In this document: piece by piece, positions 26,422 through 35,507 of the stretch | Layout of the letters: each line of letters begins with the position of its first letter | Position numbering within the stretch: the first letter of the stretch is position 1 | Assembly (NCBI RefSeq): GCF_002237555.1 | Contig: NZ_CP022540.1 | Location: 2,054,501 to 2,118,500, forward strand | DNA length: 64,000 nucleotides | Reading direction: 5' to 3' | Origin: Antarctobacter heliothermus | GTDB taxonomy: Bacteria; Pseudomonadota; Alphaproteobacteria; Rhodobacterales; Rhodobacteraceae | The notes under the pieces: model-generated | What the model saw: the letters and a program-made list of their open reading frames with translations, nothing else | The model's database searches: none | What the model was told of the DNA's origin: nothing | Position numbers and translations under genes: made by a program

Positions 26422-28104
26422 ATGCGGAATTTGGCAATTGCCATGGTGGGCGCGTTTCTGGGCGCGACGGGTGCGCTTGCCAACGGCGACGCGCTGGTGA
26501 TCGGCAACAGTCAGTATACTGCCGTCCAGACGCTGTTCGGCGCACAGCGAGTCGCGCAGGCGGCCAGTGCGCTGAACGCCAAGGGGTTTGATGTCACGTT
26601 GGCGCAGGATGCGGGCGCGTCGGACATGCGCAAGGCCTTTGGCGAATTCGCCGAAATGCTGGACGATGACGGCGGTCCGGTGGTGATCCTGCTGTCAGGG
26701 GTCTTTGTGCACAGCGTCGGCGGCAGCTACCTGCTGCCGGTGACCGGGAATGGCCGGATCGACGAGGCGGACGTGCTGATTCAGGGCTTTCCTCTGGATG
26801 CTGCGCTGGCGGTGCTGTCGGCCTATCAGGGGCGCGCGTTCCTTGTGTTGGGGGAAACCGGCGCGGAGCCGGATCTGAACCTGTTCCTGACCGCTGGACT
26901 GGGAGAGTTGGACATCCCGCAGGGGGTGACGGTGATACGCGGTCCGGCAATGGATGTGGCCCGCTATGCGGCGCGGGACATGGCCCGGACCGGGCGTTTT
27001 GTGCGCCGCGCCGCGATCGAATACGAATTGCAGATCGAGGGGTACGCCCCGCAGGAACAGGTGATCGTCCGCGAAGGCGACGTCAGTCCGCCGCGCGGAG
27101 CCATCGACCCGCCGCTGCCCGATCCCTTTGCCAACCGGGCGGCTGACGATGTGTCATGGCGACTGGCGCAAGAGGCCGATTCGGCCGAAGGCTACAAAAC
27201 CTACCTCAACGGTTTTCCCGATGGGGCCCATGTGAACGCGGCGCGACAACGTATATCGGCGCTGACCTCCGAGCCATTTTATCGCGAACGTCGCGCCGAA
27301 GAGGATCTGGAACTTGACCGCGACGCCCGCAGGGCCATTCAGCGTGACCTGACCATTCTGGGCCATGACACCCGCGGCATCGACGGCGTATTTGGCAATG
27401 GCACGCGGGGGGCCGTCCGGCGCTGGCAGGAAGAGACCGGCCTGAAGGTCAGCAGCTATCTTGACCGTGACCAGATCGCCCGCTTGCAGGCACAGGCCAC
27501 ACGCCGCGCCGCTGAACTGGAAGAGGAGGAAAAGCGCCAGCAGGCTGAACGGGCACGCCAAGAGCGCGCCCTGTGGCGGCGCGTCAGGGATCGGGGCGAA
27601 GAGGCGGGCTTTCGCGAGTATTTGCAGAAATACCCCCAAGGGCAGTTTGTCGATGAGGCGCGCGCAGTGCTGAAAGCGATCGACAAGCAGCGTGCGGAAC
27701 AGGCCGTGGGACAGGACCGGCGCGACTGGAACAAAGCGACACAGGCCAATTCCGTGGCGGCGTACAACGCCTACCTGCGCGACTGGCCCAACGGGGCGTT
27801 CCGTGAAGAGGCCAAGCAGCAAATCGCAGAGCTGCAGTTCGACGCGGAACGGGTGCGTAATTCGGTTCAGGCCCGAAACGAGGAGCAGGGGATGAACCTG
27901 AATTTCGTGGCCCGCCAACTGACCGAACGGCGGCTGGATCAACTGGGCATGAAACCGGGCAAGGTTGACGGGCAGTTTGATGAAAACACCCGCGCGGCGC
28001 TGCGCCGCTTTCAGGACGCGCGCGGGTTGCGGGTTTCTGGTTATCTGGACGAACAAACCATGGTGCGCCTGCTGGCCGGAGGCATCATCGGCATCGACCG
28101 TTAA
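26422..28104 (+). CDS. secreted degenerate caspase-like protein with two peptidoglycan-binding domains
   Basis: 560 residues. In order: signal peptide (RNLAIAMVGAFLGATGALAN), a caspase/metacaspase-like domain (about 22-165, starting ALVIGNSQYTAVQTLFGAQR), a middle region, a PG_binding_1 repeat (about 303-355, GIDGVFGNGTRGAVRRWQEE), a charged coiled coil (about 358-390), a spacer, and a second PG_binding_1 repeat (about 492-552, VDGQFDENTRAALRRFQDA). The usual GHG of the catalytic His is LSGVFVHS and the catalytic Cys position reads FLVLGETGAE, so the peptidase is probably inactive. It likely anchors to cell wall in the periplasm. A GGAGGAAAG site fixes the start. Confidence 0.85.
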   Translation: MRNLAIAMVGAFLGATGALANGDALVIGNSQYTAVQTLFGAQRVAQAASALNAKGFDVTLAQDAGASDMRKAFGEFAEMLDDDGGPVVILLSGVFVHSVGGSYLLPVTGNGRIDEADVLIQGFPLDAALAVLSAYQGRAFLVLGETGAEPDLNLFLTAGLGELDIPQGVTVIRGPAMDVARYAARDMARTGRFVRRAAIEYELQIEGYAPQEQVIVREGDVSPPRGAIDPPLPDPFANRAADDVSWRLAQEADSAEGYKTYLNGFPDGAHVNAARQRISALTSEPFYRERRAEEDLELDRDARRAIQRDLTILGHDTRGIDGVFGNGTRGAVRRWQEETGLKVSSYLDRDQIARLQAQATRRAAELEEEEKRQQAERARQERALWRRVRDRGEEAGFREYLQKYPQGQFVDEARAVLKAIDKQRAEQAVGQDRRDWNKATQANSVAAYNAYLRDWPNGAFREEAKQQIAELQFDAERVRNSVQARNEEQGMNLNFVARQLTERRLDQLGMKPGKVDGQFDENTRAALRRFQDARGLRVSGYLDEQTMVRLLAGGIIGIDR

Positions 28105-28122
28105 CCGCCCGGTGTTGGCAAG

Positions 28123-28149
28123 GGGCGCCGACACACGCAGTCGGCGCCC
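28123..28149 (+). terminator. hairpin 1 after caspase-like gene
   Basis: GGGCGCCGA (28123-28131) pairs with TCGGCGCCC (28141-28149) across a 9-base loop. It lies 19 bases after the stop of the caspase-like gene. No T-run follows; it may act with hairpin 2. Confidence 0.55.
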
Positions 28150-28161
28150 GCCAATCGGCGG

Positions 28162-28180
28162 GGCATTCTAGGAGAATGCC
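28162..28180 (+). terminator. hairpin 2 after caspase-like gene
   Basis: GGCATTCT (28162-28169) pairs perfectly with AGAATGCC (28173-28180) across an AGG loop, 12 bases after hairpin 1. A TGACAAATGTTT stretch follows. With hairpin 1 it separates the caspase-like gene from the kinase gene, so a termination or regulatory role is plausible. Confidence 0.5.
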
Positions 28181-28314
28181 TGACAAATGTTTGCGGATTT
28201 TCACTCAAGTTGTGATCAGGCCGCAAAACCGGATTTCACCCGGTATTAAGTTGCTTCCCTGAAAGATGCTTCACCGAGTCGTTACGGTCGTTTCACAGTG
28301 AAGGAGTGCCTGCG

Positions 28315-30093
28315 GTGAAGTCTTTCGAAGCCCGCAGTCGCGGGGTCACATCCTTGCACGTCATCATCGTGGCCTTGTCGCTTACCATGACGGTCGGGGC
28401 TTGGCTCTATTCAAAGAATCAGGTGGATCTGCAAACTGAAAACAGGTTTGTGGCTGCCAAGGACCGTACCATCGGCCTGATCGTTGATCGCATGTCCCGA
28501 TACGAAGATGCGCTTTGGTCCGGTGTGGCCCATATCGATGCCAAGGGCGGTAAGACATCCCATTCAGAGTGGAAGACGTTCTCTGGCTCATTGAATTTGG
28601 CTAAAAAGTATCCGGGCGTGAATGGGATAGGGGTCATCTATTACGTCGACAGGCGGGAGTTCCCTGAATTCCAGAGCATCAGGGACGCTGAAGGACGCGG
28701 CTTTTCAGTGTTTCCGGAACATGACCAGGACTTCAGGCTGCCGATCACGTTTATCGAACCCGAAGACATCAATGCCGCAGCCATTGGCCTGGATGTGGCG
28801 CATGAGATGAATCGCCGAACCGGCCTGTTGGCGAGTCGTGACACTGGCACAGCACAGATCACTGGCCCGATCATTCTCGTACAGGACAGCGGCCATACAG
28901 CGGGATTCTTATTCTACACACCGTTTTAAGACGGGCAAAGGCCGGGATCTGTGGGGGAACGGCAGGAAACATTTTCCGGCGTTGTCTACGCACCTTTTGT
29001 CGTTCGAAACCTGGTCCAAGGGTTGCTGTCAAAGGATCGCCGCGAAGTGCGCTTTAGCATACGCGATGGCGATCAGGTCATTTACGATGAACTTGGACCG
29101 GATGAGCCGCTATACGATGGCGGTCCCATGTTTTCAGACACTGTAGAGCTGAAAATGTATGGAAGAACCTGGCTCGTCGAGATCAGGACAAATTTGGCGT
29201 TCCGCAATCAGAATGGATATGATCAGCCGACATTGATCCTGATTGGGGGATTGGTGATCGAGATCCTGGTGATTTCCATGCTTGCGATGATGGCGCGCTC
29301 CAATCTCAAGGCGCACACCTACGCACACCATCTGACCGAAGAACTGCGCGCCAAGACAGAGCATCTTGAACACGCCAATTCGGAAATCGAACAATTTGTC
29401 TATATCGCATCCCATGACCTGAAGACCCCGGCGCGCGGGATCGGCTTTCTTGCGGATGTGATCGAAGAGGATCTGGAAGACATTATAGGCCCGCTTGATG
29501 GGCACGCAGAACTAAAGATGCAAATCGACATGATCCGAGAGCGCGTCAGCAGAATGAACGATCTGACACGGGGGATCATGGAATTCTCTCGCGTCGGGAA
29601 CGGCAGCGAGACGGCGGAGACGGGTGTCTCACTTGCGACAATTGTTGGGGATTGTGTCGCCGATTTCGAAGTCGATCCCTCACAGATTCACCTGACGTCG
29701 GACATCGATACAATCCACTGTGACAGCCAGAGTTTTCGCCGCGTGCTGGAGAACTTGATTGGCAACGCCCTCAAATACCACCCGGACCCGCAGGCGGCGC
29801 GGGTGGATCTAACAGTAGAGGTGGCGGAAGAGAGTTTGAAGGTCTCTGTCAGGGATAACGGAAATGGTATCGCCCCTGAGTTTCATACCAGAATTTTTGA
29901 AGTTTTTCAAACGCTTCGCAAGGCAGGCGAACCGGAAAGCACTGGTATCGGGTTGGCCATCGTCAAAAAGGCCGTGCAGCGCCACGGTTATGATATTTGC
30001 GTGAATTCCTCACTCGGGAATGGGGCAAAGTTCACCTTTCGTTGGCCGCTAGGTCACGATGCAGCGGATCATCAACTAGAGAAGGTCGCCTAA
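28315..30093 (+). pseudogene. CHASE-domain sensor histidine kinase, interrupted by in-frame TAA
   Basis: The N-terminal part has a membrane helix (LHVIIVALSLTMTVGAWLYS) and a periplasmic CHASE domain. The frame stops at TAA 28927-28929 (codon 205) after FLFYTPF, then resumes in the same frame with DGQRPGSVGERQETFSGVVY, which is exactly how a CHASE domain continues if the stop were Tyr (TAC/TAT). The rest is intact: second membrane helix, phospho-acceptor ASHDLKTPARGI, NLIGNALKYH, RDNGNGIAPEF and STGIGLAIV. The start is taken as GTG 28315, 8 bases after GAAGGAG. Either a decayed gene or a base error; a product restarting at GTG 28951 would lack most of the sensor. Confidence 0.85.
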
Positions 30094-30094
30094 C

Positions 30095-30527
30095 ATGAGC
30101 CGTCAGATGAATATCCTGCTCGTCGAGGACAACACGCTGGATGTGATGATGATTCAGCGCGCGCTGTCCAAGGATCGCTCCGGATGCGGTGGTCACCCGC
30201 GCAGAAGACGGCATCGAGGCGCTGGAAATAATAAATTCGGGACGGACGACCAATCCCTTTTTCATCCTGCTGGACATCAACATGCCCCGGATGAATGGGC
30301 ACGAATTCCTCAAGGAACTGCGCAAGACGGCGATCGCCTCTGACAGCGTGGTCTTCATGTTCACGACGTCTGACAGCGTGCAGGACATCGCCCGAGCCTA
30401 TCGTGAGAGCGTCAATGGATACATCGTCAAGCCGCACAACCGGGAAGACATGAACAAGAAGATCTCGACGCTGCAAGAGTTCTGGACAATTTGCGAACCA
30501 CCCGTACGGCCTGTCGGTCCGGTCTAG
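30095..30527 (+). pseudogene. single-domain response regulator with +1 frameshift
   Basis: Starts one base after the kinase stop. The first 27 codons read NILLVEDNTLDVMMIQRALS, a receiver start with the acidic pair. Around 30176-30182 the coding frame shifts: the rest, AVVTRAEDGIEALEIINS through LLDINMPRMNGHEF (acceptor Asp) and NGYIVKPHNRED (conserved Lys), is in a frame one base further on. Removing a single base near 30179 would restore one open frame of about 143 codons without an output domain, similar to small CheY/Rcp1-like regulators. With the stop in its partner kinase, the whole two-component pair appears disabled, unless these are base-calling errors. Confidence 0.85.
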
Positions 30528-30690
30528 CGCGTGTCGGCGGCGGCCTTGCCGGGCGCCTCTCAGGCGCACACAGGCGCCTGCATCGGGTGTAGTGGCCCCG
30601 ACAAGTCCGGCGTGTAGCTGTAGAACAGGCGAACCCTGGGGCACGCAACGCCGGACAGAACCCACCAGAGATCTGGATCACGGAAATGAA

Positions 30691-30724
30691 AAGCCCCCGC
30701 AGGCGATACCTGCGGGGGCTTTTT
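30691..30724 (-). terminator. strong intrinsic terminator, bidirectional
   Basis: An 11-base perfect stem, GCCCCCGCAGG (30693-30703) with CCTGCGGGGGC (30709-30719), has a 5-base loop and is flanked by AAAA on the left and TTTTT on the right. It can therefore stop transcription from rpmJ (minus) and from the disrupted regulator gene (plus). Confidence 0.9.
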
Positions 30725-30752
30725 GTATTGATCAAAGGCGTGGTGCCGGGAC

Positions 30753-30878
30753 TTAGCCCTGACGTGCCTTGAATCTCCGCTGTGTCTTGTTGATCACATA
30801 GACACGGCCCTTACGGCGCACAACGCGGCAGTCGCGGTGGCGCTTCTTGAGCGAGCGGAGCGAATTGGCGACCTTCAT
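30753..30878 (-). CDS. rpmJ: 50S ribosomal protein L36
   Basis: 41 residues, [20 protein letters not shown] followed by [20 protein letters not shown] and a final Gly: the classic small basic L36. It has only one cysteine, so it is the zinc-independent (C-minus) type; the zinc type has three Cys and one His. Its length matches the 41-residue family. An AGGAGA site precedes ATG 30878. It is monocistronic, between tRNA-Val upstream and the strong terminator downstream. Confidence 0.95.
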   Translation of the reverse strand: MKVANSLRSLKKRHRDCRVVRRKGRVYVINKTQRRFKARQG

Positions 30879-30978
30879 GGGTCTTCTCCTATCGTCGCGG
30901 CGCGCGAGCGCCTTTCGTTGCGGCCAATACCCGAAACTCCGCGAGGCAAGCCCCCCCGGAGACCGGGTGATGAATTCA

Positions 30979-31053
30979 TGGTGGGCGATACTGGGATCGA
31001 ACCAGTGACCCCTTCGATGTCAACGAAGTGCTCTACCGCTGAGCTAATCACCC
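30979..31053 (-). tRNA. tRNA-Val (anticodon GAC)
   Basis: A 75-base cloverleaf read on the minus strand. The acceptor arm GGGTGAT pairs with ATCGCCC (one G-T pair), the D-arm contains TAGCTCAGCGGTAGAGC, the anticodon loop TTGACAT gives GAC, and the T-arm contains GGTTCGATCC. The discriminator is A and CCA is encoded (30979-30981). It reads GUC and GUU valine codons. Confidence 0.96.
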
Positions 31054-31118
31054 ATATGCCCGTTGCACACCCTCATGAACCTCTACCGAAGTCGCTGGTG
31101 GCGCGCGCTGGTGGAGGG

Positions 31119-31147
31119 TCTATAAATGCCTTCTCTGCGGGGATCAA
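31119..31147 (-). promoter_or_regulatory. sigma-70-type promoter for tRNA-Val
   Basis: On the minus strand a -35 TTGATC (31147-31142) and a -10 TATAGA (31124-31119) are separated by exactly 17 bases, about 65 bases upstream of the tRNA 5' end. It is the clearest sigma-70 match in this stretch. A start near 31111 would give a short leader that is removed by tRNA processing. Confidence 0.7.
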
Positions 31148-31201
31148 GGGCTTTTGGCAGGCGCAGAAATCGGTCTATCTTTGACCCCGATAGGAGCGCG
31201 A

Positions 31202-32065
31202 ATGCCAGAGACATCGTACCACTTGCACATGCCTGACCCGCAGACGTCTTGCGTGGTTTTTGCCTCGCCGCATTCCGGGTGTGATTATCCGAATAGCTTT
31301 CTGCGCACCACCGTTCTGGACGCGCACAGCATCCGAAGCTCTGAAGATGCCTTTGTGGACCGGCTTTTCGACTGTGCGCCGCAGTTTGGCGCGGCTTTTC
31401 TGTGTGCCGGAGCACCGCGGGCCTATATCGATCTGAACCGCTCCGCCGAGGAACTGGACCCCGCGCTGATCGAAGGGCTGCGACGCACTGGGCACAATCC
31501 GCGGGTTGCCAGCGGGCTGGGGGTGGTGCCGCGCGTGGTGGCGGGAGGACGGGCGATCTATCGCGGCAAGTTGCCCCGGATAGAGGCCGAGCACCGAATC
31601 AGGCGAATCTGGAAGCCCTATCATGACCGGTTGCAGGCGTTATTAAGCGCGGCGCGTGAAACATTTGGCGAGGCGATTCTGATTGACTGTCACTCGATGC
31701 CGCACGAGGCGCTGGATGGCTCTGTCCGCCTTGGCGGAAAACGCCCCGAGGTCGTGATCGGCGACCGGTTTGGCGCGTCGGCGCGTTCCGAGATTGTCGA
31801 ACGGGTCGAGGCGGCTTTTGCCGCGGCGGGATTCGTGGTGGCGCGCAACGCGCCGTTCGCGGGGGCCTATACGACGCAGTATTACGGGCGTCCGTCGCGC
31901 GGCCAGCACGCGGTGCAGGTGGAAATCGACCGCGCGCTGTATATGGACGAGGCGACGATCACACCAAATGCGCGCTTTGACGACGTCCGTTCGGCATTGC
32001 GCGGGGTGGTGGCAGAGCTGGCGGATCTGGGAGACCGGCAACCACAGCAATTGGCGGCGGAATAG
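31202..32065 (+). CDS. N-formylglutamate amidohydrolase family protein
   Basis: 287 residues, cytoplasmic. Family segments: FASPHSGCDYPNSF near the start, YIDLNRSAEELDP at about 80, LIDCHSMPHEALDG at about 163 and AGAYTTQYYGRPSRGQHAVQ at about 222. His and Asp/Glu in these motifs are expected to bind Zn. N-formylglutamate amidohydrolase yields glutamate and formate, the last step of one histidine degradation route, but no hut genes are near, so the substrate is uncertain. AGGAG lies 8 bases before ATG 31202. Confidence 0.9.
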   Translation: MPETSYHLHMPDPQTSCVVFASPHSGCDYPNSFLRTTVLDAHSIRSSEDAFVDRLFDCAPQFGAAFLCAGAPRAYIDLNRSAEELDPALIEGLRRTGHNPRVASGLGVVPRVVAGGRAIYRGKLPRIEAEHRIRRIWKPYHDRLQALLSAARETFGEAILIDCHSMPHEALDGSVRLGGKRPEVVIGDRFGASARSEIVERVEAAFAAAGFVVARNAPFAGAYTTQYYGRPSRGQHAVQVEIDRALYMDEATITPNARFDDVRSALRGVVAELADLGDRQPQQLAAE

Positions 32066-32113
32066 GCAATGCCTGTGCGCGCCGTCCGGGGCACGCAGGT
32101 GGGTGGCCCCAAT

Positions 32114-33115
32114 TCAGGTCTTGGGCGCCAGCAGTCCGGCCAATGCCGCGTCCAGCGGTGCGGCATCGTCGATTTCCAGTCTGACCGGCAGGGTCAGTAC
32201 CTCACGGCGGACCTGCGGCGGCAAACGTACCGCGTCTTTTTCCGTTGTCACCAGCTGAGCGCTCAATAGCTGTGCCTCGCGCAACAGCCGTGTGATCAGC
32301 GCGGGCGTAAACGGCTGATGGTCTTCCAGCGCCTCGGCTCTGCGGATGTCGGCACCAAGGCCACGCAGGGTGGCAAAGAATTTCTCCGGGTGGCCGATGC
32401 CGGCAAAGGCCAGCGTGGGCAAACCGCCCCAATCCATGCCGGTTTGCAAAGGGGCCAGATTCCCGGTCAGGTGAGGTAGCGAGATCCGCGGCCCCCAGTC
32501 CTCGGAAAATCGTTTCTGTGCGGCGGCGGGACCGATCGAAAGCAGCAGGTCGCCACGGGCCAGCCCGGTGTCGATTGGCTCACGCAGGGGGCCTGCGGGC
32601 AAACAACGCCCATTGCCGAAGCCCGCCACCGCATCGACGCAAATCAGCGTCAGATCCTTGGCCACATCTGGGTTCTGGTGTCCGTCATCCAGCACGATCA
32701 CCTCTGCTCCTGCCGCCTCGGCAGCCTGTGCGCCCGCTGCGCGGTCCTTGGCGACCCAGACCGGGCAGAAAGCCGCCAGCAGCAGGGGTTCGTCGCCGGT
32801 ATCCTCGGCGCTGTGGCTGTTGGGGTCGACCTGCACCGGGCCGTCCAGCCCCCCGCCATACCCGCGTGAGACGACATGAGGGGCCAGCCCGCGTCCGATC
32901 AGCCGCTGGACCAGCGAGATCACTGTGGGCGTCTTGCCGGTGCCGCCCGCGTTGACATTGCCGACGCAGATCACCGGCACGCCACAGCGCGCACGCGGTG
33001 CGCGGGCGACCCGGCGGGCGGTGGCGCGGGCGGTCAGCGCGCCTAGCGGTGCCAGAACACGGGCTTGCCAAGCCGGGGTCTGCGGCGGGGTCTGCCAGAA
33101 CAGAGGAGGGCGCAT
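32114..33115 (-). CDS. lpxK: tetraacyldisaccharide 4'-kinase
   Basis: 333 residues, matching LpxK. The N-terminal membrane-associated helix region is followed by the Walker A loop [16 protein letters not shown] (about 50-65) and the family segments [18 protein letters not shown] and [11 protein letters not shown]. It phosphorylates the 4' position of the lipid A disaccharide on the inner face of the inner membrane. Its ATG (33115) overlaps the stop of the waaA-like gene (ATGA), so the two are coupled. Confidence 0.96.
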   Translation of the reverse strand: MRPPLFWQTPPQTPAWQARVLAPLGALTARATARRVARAPRARCGVPVICVGNVNAGGTGKTPTVISLVQRLIGRGLAPHVVSRGYGGGLDGPVQVDPNSHSAEDTGDEPLLLAAFCPVWVAKDRAAGAQAAEAAGAEVIVLDDGHQNPDVAKDLTLICVDAVAGFGNGRCLPAGPLREPIDTGLARGDLLLSIGPAAAQKRFSEDWGPRISLPHLTGNLAPLQTGMDWGGLPTLAFAGIGHPEKFFATLRGLGADIRRAEALEDHQPFTPALITRLLREAQLLSAQLVTTEKDAVRLPPQVRREVLTLPVRLEIDDAAPLDAALAGLLAPKT

Positions 33116-34320
33116 CAGGCCAGCCCCCGGTCGTCCAGTACATCGCAGACCTCTGCCAGCACCCGGTCGACCAGTTGCGCCCCCGACGAGATCACGTCCC
33201 AGCCCGCATGCGCCATCGTTGCCGCCTGATCCGGCGCGACAAGGTGTGACACGGCGGTGCCCAGCGAATCGGCGTCACGCACGATGCGCGCGGCCCCGGC
33301 GCTGACCAGACGGGAATACGCACCCAGATGTGCCCCGACATTGGGGCCATAAAGGATGGCGGTGCCAAGGGCGGCGGCCTCGAACGGGTCTTCGCCGCCG
33401 GTGCCGGATATCAGTGATCCGCCCAGAAAGGCCAGCGGCGCAAGCCTATACCACAGGCCAAGTTCTTCGGGCCCGCCGGCCAGCAGCACTTGGGTGTTTT
33501 CATCCGGCATGTCGCCGTTTTCCCAATCACAGACGCGCATCTGTTCGCTGCGCAGAAGACGGCTGATATGTCTGGCGGCCTCGGCGTCGGCGGGTGACAC
33601 GATCAGCAGCATCCGGTGGGCTAGCCGGCTGGCCTGACGGTGGGCGTACAGGATGTCGCTGGCCTCTTCGGCGCGCAGCCGTGCGGCCAGCCAGATCGGG
33701 CGGCCGGCGATAAGCGCGGCGATTTCCTCGTGCAGGCCGTCGGGGCAGTCCAGCGGGGCCTCGGTGTCCAGAAAGGCGGTGGCGTCGTGAACACGGTCCG
33801 TCTCGACCCCAAGCCTGCGCACCCGGCGGCTGGCTGCGGCGCCATTGGTGTATAGGCTGTTGAACAGCGCCAGCGTCGCGGGGGCCGGATCGGGCAGCCA
33901 GCGCGGGGCATCGACCGGAAAGGGGGCGTCCTCGAGGGCGAGGGCAATCAGGTGGCATCCGGCTTCGGACAGCGTGGCCAGCAATCCGGGTCGCAGCGCC
34001 TGACCGGTCCAAAGCGCCACATCCGGCTGTCGCCGGCGCATGTTGCGCAGGTCGTCGCCGGACAGGTCCCGCGGCAAGGGAACGGTTGTGATCCCCGGCC
34101 GGTCTGGCACACTCCCGCTGAGCCAGACCGACACTTCAGGACGCTGCGCAACGAGCCGCGCGGCGAGGCTGGCGAGCGCACGGCCCTGTTCCGTGTCCTC
34201 GGCGAACCCCCAGACCAAAGCTCCGTCCGGCCGGTCGGGCCAATCTCGGGCCACACCCGCGGCGGAAGCGCTGCGCGCATAGGTCAGGTAGGCCGACAGG
34301 CTGAGCGCGCGGCGGGTCAT
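33115..34320 (-). CDS. WaaA/KdtA-like glycosyltransferase, divergent
   Basis: 401 residues with the two-domain GT-B layout of Kdo transferase (WaaA). The C-terminal part is recognisable: [20 protein letters not shown] corresponds to the conserved GGHNPLEPAA region. The N-terminal catalytic region is not: the SVGE segment carrying the catalytic Glu aligns with GFAEDTEQ, and the ETELWPNL segment with TGQALRPGL. The N-terminal membrane anchor is weak. Rhodobacterales may carry a canonical waaA elsewhere, so this may be a paralogue with another or no transferase activity. It lies upstream of lpxK in one operon and 4 bases after the DUF4170 gene. Confidence 0.8.
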   Translation of the reverse strand: MTRRALSLSAYLTYARSASAAGVARDWPDRPDGALVWGFAEDTEQGRALASLAARLVAQRPEVSVWLSGSVPDRPGITTVPLPRDLSGDDLRNMRRRQPDVALWTGQALRPGLLATLSEAGCHLIALALEDAPFPVDAPRWLPDPAPATLALFNSLYTNGAAASRRVRRLGVETDRVHDATAFLDTEAPLDCPDGLHEEIAALIAGRPIWLAARLRAEEASDILYAHRQASRLAHRMLLIVSPADAEAARHISRLLRSEQMRVCDWENGDMPDENTQVLLAGGPEELGLWYRLAPLAFLGGSLISGTGGEDPFEAAALGTAILYGPNVGAHLGAYSRLVSAGAARIVRDADSLGTAVSHLVAPDQAATMAHAGWDVISSGAQLVDRVLAEVCDVLDDRGLA

Positions 34321-34324
34321 GGGG

Positions 34325-34564
34325 TCAGCCCAGTTCCTCGGTCGAGGAAGCCTCTTCGCCCTCTTGGCGCAGGCGATGCAGATGGGCGATGAAATAGCGC
34401 ATGTGGGCGTTGTCGACGGTGCGCTGCGCCTCTGCCTTCCAGGCGTTGTAGGCCTCTTGGTAGTTCGGAAAGATGCCGACGACATGCAGATCGTTGACGT
34501 CCTTGAAGACGGTTTTTGTCGGGTCGACGAGTTCACCGCCGAAGACGAGGTGCAGGCGTTGCAT
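34325..34564 (-). CDS. DUF4170 family small protein
   Basis: 79 residues: QRLHLVFGGELVDPTKTVF then VNDLHVVGIFPNYQEAYNAW and MRYFIAHLHRL, the DUF4170 pattern common in alphaproteobacteria next to lipid A genes. No signal peptide or membrane helix. ATG 34564 matches the family start, although the frame is open further upstream. Function unknown; the fixed location next to waaA-like and lpxK suggests a role linked to the envelope. Confidence 0.85.
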   Translation of the reverse strand: MQRLHLVFGGELVDPTKTVFKDVNDLHVVGIFPNYQEAYNAWKAEAQRTVDNAHMRYFIAHLHRLRQEGEEASSTEELG

Positions 34565-34658
34565 GGGGCGTGGTCCTTGTGGTTGTGGCGTTCCGCGCGA
34601 GCCTAGCGATGGCGGGCGGTGGGTCAAGGCGGGGTCGGGTGGCTGTAGTGGGTGGGGA

Positions 34659-34729
34659 GGGGGCGCTGCCCCCACCGCCCGTTCGGGCGGCCCCCCGGGA
34701 TATTTTTGGACAGAAGAAACATGGTCGGG
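34659..34729. repeat. two tandem hairpins with dispersed repeat copy D
   Basis: Two GC hairpins in tandem (GGGGGC/GCCCCC at 34659-34673 and CCGCCC/GGGCGG at 34675-34690) are followed by CCCCCCGGGATATTTTTGGA and CAGAAGAAACATGG, which matches the tail of copies A-C. It lies between cysQ and DUF4170, both on the minus strand, so the T-rich tail is not oriented as a terminator for cysQ. Confidence 0.65.
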
Positions 34730-34733
34730 GATG

Positions 34734-35507
34734 TCAGGGAAGACGGTTCAGCAGTGCTGCGTGCAGGCGGGGGTTTGCAGCGACCAGCCCGTCGGCCTGG
34801 GGGTGGGCCGCGTTAAACCGCAGGGGAGCGCCGCGCCGGTCGGTGATCGTTGCGCCTGCCTCTGACAGGATCAGCGCGCCAGCAGCGATGTCCCATTCCC
34901 AGGTTGGTCGGAAGGTGAACATGGCGTCGTAGCGGCCCTCGGCCACCAGGCTCTGACGGTAGGAGAGCGAAGGCCTGAAGCTGCGGCGCATGTCCGGGAT
35001 GCCCCCGGGCCACCATTCCGGATTGAGGCTGGCGCGGGTGGCCAGCACTTGTGCCGCCTCGGGCGTCGTGACGGTGTCTGCGGAGATGGATTGGTCGTTC
35101 AGGAAGGCACCGCCGCCAAGGCGCGCGGAATAGAGTTTGTCCATCATTGGCAGGTAGATGACGGCAGCGGTGGTCCGGCCATCTTCAACCACGGCAAGCG
35201 CATGGGCCCAGGTCTTGTCGCCTTCTATGAAAGAGCGGGTGCCGTCGATCGGGTCGACGATAAAGACCCGTTTCGCCGAGAGGCGCGCGGTGTCGTCAGG
35301 AGTTTCCTCGCTGAACCATGCATAGTGGGGCCGCGCGTCGCGCAATACCTGCGTCAGGTGGGTATTGACCGCCAAGTCGGCCTTGGTCACCGGACTGTCG
35401 TCTGCTGCCTTGAACTGAACATCCAGAGGGCCGCCGACAAAACTGCGGGCAATGTCGCCCGCCTGCCGTGCGGCGTCGATCAGCAGCGCGAGGTCATTCG
35501 CCGGCAA
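34734..35507 (-). CDS. cysQ: 3'(2'),5'-bisphosphate nucleotidase CysQ (inositol phosphatase family)
   Basis: 257 residues. Metal- and phosphate-binding motifs: WFSEETPDD (about 64), VDPIDGTRSFIEG (about 86) and WEWDIAAGALIL (about 206), as in CysQ. It dephosphorylates adenosine 3',5'-bisphosphate, a by-product of sulfate assimilation; inositol monophosphatase is the close alternative. Its start overlaps the end of pmbA by 14 bases, implying coupling. Confidence 0.9.
   Translation of the reverse strand: MPANDLALLIDAARQAGDIARSFVGGPLDVQFKAADDSPVTKADLAVNTHLTQVLRDARPHYAWFSEETPDDTARLSAKRVFIVDPIDGTRSFIEGDKTWAHALAVVEDGRTTAAVIYLPMMDKLYSARLGGGAFLNDQSISADTVTTPEAAQVLATRASLNPEWWPGGIPDMRRSFRPSLSYRQSLVAEGRYDAMFTFRPTWEWDIAAGALILSEAGATITDRRGAPLRFNAAHPQADGLVAANPRLHAALLNRLP

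Noticed and set aside
28927-28929. Stop codon readthrough or recoding in the CHASE kinase
   Set aside because: TAA is the least suitable stop for programmed readthrough and no structure or motif follows; a point mutation or base error is simpler.
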